A stretch of DNA of 64,000 nucleotides from contig CM075670.1 of assembly GCA_037962975.1 (NCBI GenBank), positions 86,369,501-86,433,500 on the forward strand. The letters are read 5' to 3'. The notes beneath the pieces are model-generated. The model had not been told where the DNA came from, searched no databases, and was given only the letters and a program-made list of their open reading frames with translations. The position numbers were made by a program, and so were the translations under genes. Positions 56,542 through 64,000 of the stretch are shown here, in pieces; position 1 is the stretch's first letter; each line of letters starts with the position of its first letter. This stretch comes from Clitoria ternatea (Eukaryota > Streptophyta > Magnoliopsida > Fabales > Fabaceae).

Positions 56542-58404
56542 TATAACATCCTAAATTAGGAATTATTTGACATGTAAGATTAAGGAGGGAAGATAAATTA
56601 AAATGGGAGATTAATTAAAACAAATACAAAAATTACCTATATATCCTTAAATCATTTAAATTGCTAAATCTCTTTTCCTTTTCCATTTTGCTTTCTCATA
56701 GGCGACATAGGAGTTCATTCTTCTTCTTTCTTTTTCTCTTCCAATTCATGACACCATTCTTCTTCTCCTCCAATCTTCTCTCAATTTCATCAAATTAGAG
56801 CAAAAATTCATCTCCTCCACCTTTCCTCTTTCACGTGGCAGTTTGAGTTTGAAGGGTGGAGAGCTCCAAATCCATCAATTTGAGGTAAGATGATAGAATC
56901 CTACTTTGGGTTTGATTTAATCTTGCTTCATCCTTTAATTATTTCAATTTTATGAACTTTGAAGCAATTGGAGTCTATGGACATATGTGGACAGCTTAGG
57001 TTTCCATGGACCTTGAGCTTTTCATGTAAAAGTATATGGAAATGGTTCTTGATTGCTAATTCTACAAAATTGAAGCTTAATAATTGTTGTTTCAATGAAA
57101 TAAGGTAGTTTCAGAGAGTTTTAGAGTGATTCGGAGCTTGAGGCCTGATTCAGAGGCAAGTTTCAAAGTCGACGTCGTAGTTCGGTGAGTTATATCTTAC
57201 CGAAATAGTCTTAATTTAGTGATTCCTAACTTGGCAAGAGATGTTCGTATCGATTATGAAATTAAAATCAATTGTTATGAATTTTAGGAAGTTGTTTGAT
57301 CTTGAGGAATAGAGAGCAGAGCTTGCGATTAGCGGTTCACTAGCATTTGATAGGTAGAGAAGCTTCTAGAATTCTCTATTCGAGGTAAGGGAGATTTTAC
57401 ATTCTAAATGCATAGTTTATAGACGGATTCGAGGTATATTAGTATATTGAATTATGAATGATGTGTTTTGTGAACTATAATGATGGTTTGCCATCTATGA
57501 AATTATGATAGAATGCATAAGATGCAAAGTGTGCTTTGAAATTATTGAGTTATATGTATGTGTGAGATGCTTATGCCATGAGATGTATTAGGATACTAGA
57601 ATTGATGATGTTGAAACATAGCATGTGATGCTTGTTGTGGATATGAAAATGTTGTATAAGATGCATTATGTGATAATTTAGCATGAGAAGAGATTTCTAT
57701 GTTATGTGGTTTGTGGTTTCGAGGATTCTAAAAGTCCTTGAGTGGGAATCAAGGCAAAGCTTACTGAGTGGGACTCAGGGCTGCCGTAACACTGCCGTTG
57801 TCGCTGATAGTGATTGTGTTACGTGAAAGGGCAAACAGTTCGGTACCATTAAAACGGCCGGATCAGCTGAGAGTTGAATATTATGGCTGAGAGCCTGTGT
57901 TGCAACACTAAGTCATTGAATGTGCAATTGGATCCAAATGAATGAATATGCATTGATGTGTGTTATTGAGAATAACATGATTATATAGTTTATGTGATGT
58001 ATTAAGGTAAATGATAGTTCATATGATAATCGATTGTAATATTTCATTATATGTTAGAGAAATAGATAGTTGAATCAATTCTATGACTGTCATTTATTAT
58101 GTATAATGCTCACCCCTATTTGTGGATATATTTACAGTGGACTTAGGATGCGACAGAGATTGGTGAGAGGTCACTCAGCTTGAGCATGGAGCATTATGTA
58201 TTTGTACCTTGTACATGATGCACATAGTTGTTTTGTAGTAGCCTTGACTGGATCCTGTGCATACCTATTTTGATGTGTGTATTTATATATATGTGTGTAT
58301 ATGCTTAGAGGATTAAGTAACTGAGTAGAACTGCTTTGAATTTATACTTGCAGTTATGATGTTTAGTTGAGGATGTTGGAGTGTGGAGACCATGGATGGT
58401 CCCA

Positions 58405-58457
<53 letters not shown>

Positions 58458-59387
58458 GTTGATATATCCAGGAATTATAGACATGTATATGATGTGATGT
58501 TGATGCATGAAATGTCCAGGAATTGCTATTGTATGAGAAATGACAGTGGCTATGTGTTATAACCATGATTGCATAACATTTATATAGTTTACCTGCATAA
58601 ATGAGCAATTGAGATAGTCAAATAGCAAATTATGAGGTGTGAATGGCATAAAACATTTTCAATAGCATCTATGCATGAATTGTGACATGTAGAAACTGGA
58701 ATGGGTCAATTCCATTGAAAAATGACCCCCTAGTTGCATAAAATGACTCATTATGCGCATAAATCTCTCGTTTTTAGGAATTTTTGAGTGTGGCCAGTGG
58801 CTACGCGCCACAAACGATGTATTATAGCTAGTGTCAAAATTTGGTAGTCAATGGATTTGAAATGAAAAAGATAGGGTAGCTAGAAGTTGAAAAATTTGCA
58901 TTTTCTAAGTTGCTGTCATAGAACTGATATACTGCAGAGTGTGAATCGATTCTCCTGATACATGAATCAATTCATAGAGAAAAAATTTTTATACATGAAT
59001 CGATTCCCCGGTCTCATGAATCGATTCATAGAGGAAAAACTTTAAGCCTGAATCGATTAACCAGGTGCATGAATCGATTCAAGCACTTGTCTAGAACGTG
59101 TGAATCGATTCACACCTGTTGCATTCTTGTTTGTGCAAAATTTTCTACATGAATCGATTCATGCCTGCTCTAAATCGATTCATGCCACTGTTTCTTCAAA
59201 AAAATTTCAGGCTTGCTGTATATTGGTATTGTTGACCCAGACATCATCATTTCTTGATATCTAAATGTATTTACCACATTTTGGTAATTAAATTAAGTGT
59301 CTTTAAATCCTTATTTCGAATTCGGATTTAATCGCGAAAAATTTTCTTGAATTTTCGGGTTTATTTTTATTAATTAAGGTTGTTTCA
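56542..59387 (+). repeat. 3' LTR of element A (full length)
   Basis: 2,846 bases, start TATAACATCC (G to A in the terminal TG) and end GGTTGTTTCA. It is the reference copy for the family in this window (also 255-15429, 18887-21155 and 22496-24110). It contains a (TA)n microsatellite at about 58411-58454, longer than in the 5' LTR, and the GAATCGATTC array at 58943-59181. The TATA box seen in the 5' LTR is here TATCTAAAT (about 59258). Confidence 0.9.
58943..59181. repeat. GAATCGATTC palindrome array, 3' LTR of A
   Basis: Copies at 58943, 58964, 58997, 59018, 59050, 59071, 59102, 59151 and 59172. Steps 21, 33, 21, 32, 21, 31, 49 and 21. One copy present in the 5' LTR (23823) has been lost with a short deletion, which changes the 51-base step to 49. 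Confidence 0.9.
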
Positions 59388-59817
59388 CTTGTTATATGTT
59401 TTTTCTTTCTCTATACGATATTTTTATTTTACTAATAGTTTTGTACGAGTAATGATAATTGATAATTTAATTTATATTAGAACTACAAGTATATTTTATT
59501 AATATTATTTATAAAATTTATCTATATATTTCATTTTTTGTTAAAAATTCTTCATAAAGTGAAAAAGCCTTTAAAATAATGCGACCTGCACATAAAATGG
59601 CTATTTTTATCGATCTAATTAAAATTAAATTGGAAAAAAAGTTTTAACTCAAAAAAATTTAACTTTATTACATATAATATAAAATAAATTATTTTTTTTT
59701 TCTATTTTCACGAGATTCTCCTCACTAATGATTAACAAATGGACGCTTACACAAGTGACGTTAGATGATGTTTAATTTCCCATTAAGTTGGTTAAACTAA
59801 CCTAAAACAATCTTACA

Positions 59818-59912
59818 ATCAAACAAAATTTTAATTGTTTTAAATAATATAAAAAATTAATATTAACTTTAATTTTTTTTTTATAATTTTATTTTCTCGC
59901 ACTAAACGAACA
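59818..59912. repeat. AT-rich MITE-like relic, copy 1
   Basis: ATCAAACAAAATTTTAATTG ... CTAAACGAAC. It matches the reverse complement of 61661-61766 over most of its length, including the TTTTAAATAATATAAAAA block. Confidence 0.5.
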
Positions 59913-60730
59913 AGTTACAAAAGGACAGTACCGAACGGTCCCACTATACCAATGCAATAATAGCACGACAAGATAGATGCTCAAAGTTATTAGGTCCACA
60001 CATATGCTGTGTACTGTATAGCATAAAAGCAAATATGAACTGCCCTTTTTGTTGAATTTTCTTTTTATCAGATAACTTCAAAAAAAATTATGTCATGTTG
60101 ATTATTGAGGTTATTGAAATTTTAAGAATACCTAAATTTGTCAGGGCTTGGTATCCAGATTTTTTTATATTTGATAATTATAATTCAAAATTTTTTCTAT
60201 TTACACGTAACTTGTTTTAAAAATAAGAAATTAAGATTTCTAAAAATTTATTTTTATTAATAATTGTCATCAAAACTTTTTTAATGAAGGGGTGAGAATC
60301 ATAATTTTCATCCAATTCAAAAGCTTTTTTACAATTATAAATAGAATTATGTATCAATGTAAACTTATTTAAATTTTTTTTTGCATGTTAAATCCTCATT
60401 CAAAATTATCAAGAATATGAGAGCTATCGAAATTTAAAAGATCTGTGTAATTTTTTCAGAAACATGTTAATCATACCAAATATATTTATAACATTCTTAA
60501 AAAATATAATTCTAAGAAAATATAATTTCTAAGAAACATAATTCCTCAAATTTAAAAAATTATACATACACCTAACACCATCTTAGATTTGAAAGTTTAG
60601 ATGTGTTATCTAATTGCATAACTATTAATTTTATATTCCTGCGTATTTGGATAATTTGCTATGACCTTTTAAATTTTTAAATGGTATATTGTTAAGAACA
60701 GTAGTTTTCCCCAATTTTACTAAGTTAACT

Positions 60731-61114
60731 GTTTGTTTGGCTAAGTAGTTTGGGTTTTTTTTAAGAATTTATGATTTTTTAAAAGTTATTATAGTTATTC
60801 GGTAAAAAAATAGAGTTTATAACTTTTAAAAACCCCTACTTTTAAAAAGGTTATTTTAGGTAGTTTATAATTTTCAAAAGCTAAAGATTCTTTCATTAGT
60901 TGCTTTTCATTTTTTCCTTTATATTCTTTTTAAAATGATAATTTTTATCTTTTGTTAAAATATTATATATCTATTAAAATTATTTAATATAAGTTAAGTT
61001 AATTTTATCAAATAATTTTATTTCAATAAATTATTTAAAAAGTATAAACAATAAACTACTTAAAAAATAAACGCTATAAGTCATGTGTTATGAGTTTGTT
61101 TTGTCAAATAAAAC
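60731..61114. repeat. hAT-like MITE relic
   Basis: Left end GTTTGTTTGGCTAAG and right end, reversed, GTTTTATTTGACAAAAC form imperfect terminal repeats around an AT-rich interior with AAAAGTTAT/ATAAGT subterminal motifs. No clear 8-base duplication remains. Confidence 0.35.
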
Positions 61115-61660
61115 TAAAATAAATTTTTAAGCTTGTTTTGTGTTAACGAGCATTTGGTTTCTTCAGGCTAAAAGTCAAATTAATTTAGTAAACAAGCCTT
61201 AAGACTGAAGTTATTATTAAACCAAGTCAAGTGAAATCTATAAAAGAAAAAGGCCTATAACAAATAATTATATTAGAATCATGTGTTAAGATTTCTTTAA
61301 ACTCAGATCTAACAAAAATTCAATTCGGTATAGCTTATTTCCAATGTGGTAATGTTTGGTAGGGAGTTTTATTTAACGGAACAGAGCTGGATAAAAATTA
61401 AGAATTAATTTTATAGTTAAATAGAGTTTTAATTATATAAAAAATTAACCTTTAAATTTTTTTATTTTCATAACTTTATTTCTCCAACCGCAAACCAAAA
61501 CTCCTTTATAATATATCTTGATAACTGATTCCTGAAAAACGAGAGCCTGAACTGGTTGAAAGCGAAAGTTCAAAGACTGTTTGCTTTTCTTGATTTTTTC
61601 TTTTGTCAAGAATATGTTTCGTAAGCAAAATCATGGAAGATAAGGGTATTATATTGAATG

Positions 61661-61766
61661 TTTTGTTTGGTAATCAATTAGAAAAATAAAATTATAAAAA
61701 TTAAAAATTAAAAATAAATATTAAGTTTTTATATTATTTAAAATAATTGAAATTTTGTTAAATCAA
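61661..61766. repeat. AT-rich MITE-like relic, copy 2 (inverted relative to copy 1)
   Basis: TTTTGTTTGGTAATCAATTAG ... AATTTTGTTAAATCAAT. Reverse complement resembles 59818-59912, ending ATTACCAAACAAAA where copy 1 ends GCACTAAACGAAC. Confidence 0.5.
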
Positions 61767-63500
61767 TAAATTTCTTTTTATTAAAATTGGTTAAGCAATG
61801 TTATTTCAACTACAAGTCATTTTTCGAATCATCATTCATGGAGGCAAACTTGTTGGTCCCTAACAGCAAATCCATATTTCAAGGCGGTTAATTATCTGTA
61901 AAAAAGTTAACGATTTTCCCCCCTTCTGTTTGATAATTTATGTCCCTCTTTTATATAAAAAGTTTATAAATACTATAGTTTAATTAGTTGGGAAAGAAAG
62001 AACAAAAAATTGGTCTTTGATGAATTAAAGTAGAGACAGCTAGATAAAAAATAATATTATCTCTCATTTTAAATATAAATAAAAATAACTAATTTCACAT
62101 ATTAAGAATCATTTGTGGGAGTAATTTCTTAAGATATTTTAATATTATTTATTGTATAAAAAATTAGTTGTGTTATGAATATATAAAGAAAGAAATATTT
62201 TAAAAATATATTTAATGATATTGTTATGTTATAAAATAAAAAATTCTCACTAATTTTTTTCATTTGTAACCGGAAATGGTAATATTATAGAAGTATTGTA
62301 GATTATCCAAAAAAAAGAAGTATTGTAGGAGTAATGTATACCACTCATATGAAACACATCACGTGATAAAAATAAGCACCATGGGTTTATTATCACTCCT
62401 ATCATTTCATATCAGTTTCACTCTGTGTGTACATATATTTGATTCCACGCGAAAATGAATCTTGCTTTCCTCGCGTTTTCATGTAATTCGATATCACGTT
62501 ATAAAAAAACATAAAAACATACAGAAATGGAGGACGCGAAATTATATTTTCTGAGGATAGAAATCAAACACGTAATATCATGAAACACGTTTTTTTTTGG
62601 GGGGGATAGAATCAAACACGTAATTTAAACTATACTGGAGTTTTTATTTTAATCAATAATCACACATTTGTGTAACTGCATTAAAATTTAATAACAGAAA
62701 TCACTTTCACTCATAATTATGCTATCTGATTCAAAATCAAATGAAATACAGTAATATACCAAATTAACTAAATTATTTTTGAAGTGGAAGTGATATAGTT
62801 CATACAAAACTTATTTAAATTTATAAAAACAATTGATTCCTCTCTTAAATTGTTTTTAGTTTATTTTCATAAGGCTATGTATATTACATTAAACCATATA
62901 TTTTAAATTATTTAATAAATCTTATTGTCATATTTTTATTTTAGTAAGCCCGGCCATCTGACTGTGGTAATGTCATCCACACTCTAACAACTGGCTTGAC
63001 AAAAAAACAAAACAAAACAAAACTCTGTCAACTTTCCATCATCCTTCTTATGAAATCATGTCAAATGCAAAACAAAAAGGACATCATGTCCCATGTATAT
63101 AATTTTATTTTTATTTAATGTATATGATGGCATACACACACTTACATAAATTTTGGTCCAATTTTGTTAATAAATAATCTACAAATATACCGTAATGTTT
63201 TTTTGAATTAAATTCATCTAAACTTAAAAGTTATGTTTACAGGGGAAAAATATACAATATATACCACGTTGGACACAGATTTTCAGACATTTTTTTGGTC
63301 AGTGATTTTCAGACTTTTGTAAAAGCCGAAATGCCTTTGCCCAATATTCTTGTACGTACACATGCGGTGAGTTTTTTTCATGTGCTAATTTTTTTCTTTT
63401 GAACTTGGATATACAGTGAAACTCAATTCTAATATCGAGATTTTCAAAGAAAAATCACGTTTTAAGTGACAGAAAAAATGCAAATAATAAGAAAAATAGT

Positions 63501-63504
<4 letters not shown>

Positions 63505-63541
<37 letters not shown>
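63505..63541. repeat. (TA)n microsatellite
   Basis: Uninterrupted TA dinucleotides following CATACATACA. Confidence 0.95.
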
Positions 63542-63544
<3 letters not shown>

Positions 63545-63888
63545 TAAAAACACATTATACTTCAACAACATACCATCATCATCAACTTAGATAGAGGTTG
63601 TCCTTCCAAATTACATAGCCTTACTTTCTCTCACGTGAAATTGTCCATGAACCCTACTAAATCAGTTGTCACATCATCGATAAACCCTGCTAAAGCATTG
63701 TCATTTCATCATTGCATTTGTATAACAACCCCATCGTAAATACCCCTCATAAATGACAAAAGGTATGTATTTATTATTAGCTACAATAATCTCATTTGTT
63801 TTAACTCCAATATTTGTCTGACTTAAACATCAAAAGTTCCCTATGGGACACACCCTACTTCGTCCAATTTGGAATTCATGCACGTGCA

Positions 63889-63962
63889 CCTCAGAAAAGG
63901 AGTTGATCCGGTCTGGATACCGGCCCCCATTCTTGTGACGTCAGACTGACCTCATATAAGGA
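63889..63962 (+). promoter_or_regulatory. Promoter-like cluster at window edge
   Basis: TGCACGTGCA (G-box palindrome, 63889-63898), then TGACGTCA (CRE/as-1-type site, 63936-63943) and a CATATAAGGA TATA-like sequence (63953-63962), in a GC-richer stretch than the preceding 4 kb. Order and spacing fit a plus-strand promoter whose transcript would lie right of the window. It could also be an LTR or other repeat start. Confidence 0.4.
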
Positions 63963-64000
63963 AAACCGGTGTCCTGGTTCAACATTACCACACCGGATAT

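Larger units (their letters stand above)
22496..59387 (+). mobile_element. Element A: Tekay-like chromovirus, interrupted by element D
   Basis: 5' LTR 22496-24110, primer-binding site TGGTATCAGAGC, gag from 24289, pol to 28140, nested element D 28141-55987, pol tail 55988-56488, PPT, 3' LTR 56542-59387. The LTR start TGTAACATCC, the initiator-Met primer site and a chromodomain-like C-terminus of integrase support the Tekay/Del group. Flanks are ATTGT (22491-22495) and CTTGT (59388-59392), a 4 of 5 match fitting an aged duplication. Without D and its contents the element is about 9 kb. Confidence 0.85.
59388..63880. other. AT-rich low-copy flank, no gene seen
   Basis: No convincing ORF, tRNA or retrotransposon domain in 4.5 kb. 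Homopolymer runs are frequent. It holds the MITE-like relics listed separately and a (TA)n microsatellite at about 63505-63541. It may be promoter-distal sequence of a host gene to the right of the window. Confidence 0.55.

Noticed and set aside
59388..63880. Host gene exons in the right flank
   Set aside because: I looked for open frames with splice-like borders and found only short AT-rich frames with no recognisable domain.

Overview
This is a plant nuclear genome window from a repeat-dense intergenic region, most likely a legume. That assignment rests on general resemblance of the Athila-like and Tekay-like elements to legume families; I could not search for it. I found no host protein-coding gene, tRNA or rRNA. 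Roughly 1-59,387 is a stack of LTR retrotransposons inserted into one another, followed by about 4.6 kb of AT-rich low-copy sequence with small MITE-like relics and a promoter-like cluster at the right edge.

Layout. (1) 1-172: the start of a Tekay-type LTR on the minus strand, running off the window and inserted into the pol end of a Tekay-like element, here called A'. (2) 173-15,429: pol tail, polypurine tract (PPT) and 3' LTR of A'. That LTR is split by element C (1,056-13,369, plus strand), an Athila-like Ty3 element that has lost its 5' LTR and gag start and carries an Athila LTR remnant (1,661-3,956). (3) 15,467-17,745: one or two further solo LTRs. (4) 17,746-18,886: an old LTR fragment. 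(5) 18,887-21,155: a solo LTR of family A on the minus strand with a perfect target-site duplication (TSD). (6) 22,496-59,387: a Tekay-like chromovirus A whose integrase is interrupted by D (28,141-55,987, Athila-like, minus strand). D contains a solo Ty1/copia LTR (33,382-34,943) and a complete Tekay-like element B (35,592-48,766) with 4-kb LTRs and a CTTGG TSD. The 3' LTR of B contains a 175-bp MITE. This gives four nested levels.

Two things stand out. First, element C carries between pol and its 3' LTR an intact, intronless 209-codon ORF (8,925-9,554) that reads as a LONELY GUY (LOG) type cytokinin-riboside-monophosphate phosphoribohydrolase. It is preceded by a decayed 187-codon ORF of unknown function (8,080-8,643). 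It looks like a host hormone gene captured by a retrotransposon. Second, at least six LTR families, from both Ty1/copia and Ty3/gypsy, carry family-specific arrays of 10-15 bp palindromes, in most cases just upstream of a TATA box. The cores are TAATCGATTA, GAATCGATTC, TCGCTCAAGCGA, CACGCTCAAGCGTG, TCGCCTAGGCGA and TGACGCGTAGCGTCA. In the best-preserved arrays the copies fall at steps of about 21, 31, 42 and 51 bp, close to whole helical turns, so they would lie on one face of the DNA. The arrays look like convergently evolved promoter modules. They also produce spurious SLKR/LSE-type open frames.

All retrotransposon polyproteins here are broken. In B every stop with an obvious ancestral codon is a G:C to A:T change (TGG to TAG/TGA, CGA to TGA), and its two LTRs differ almost only by transitions in the stretch compared. 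Both fit methylation-driven decay of silenced elements.
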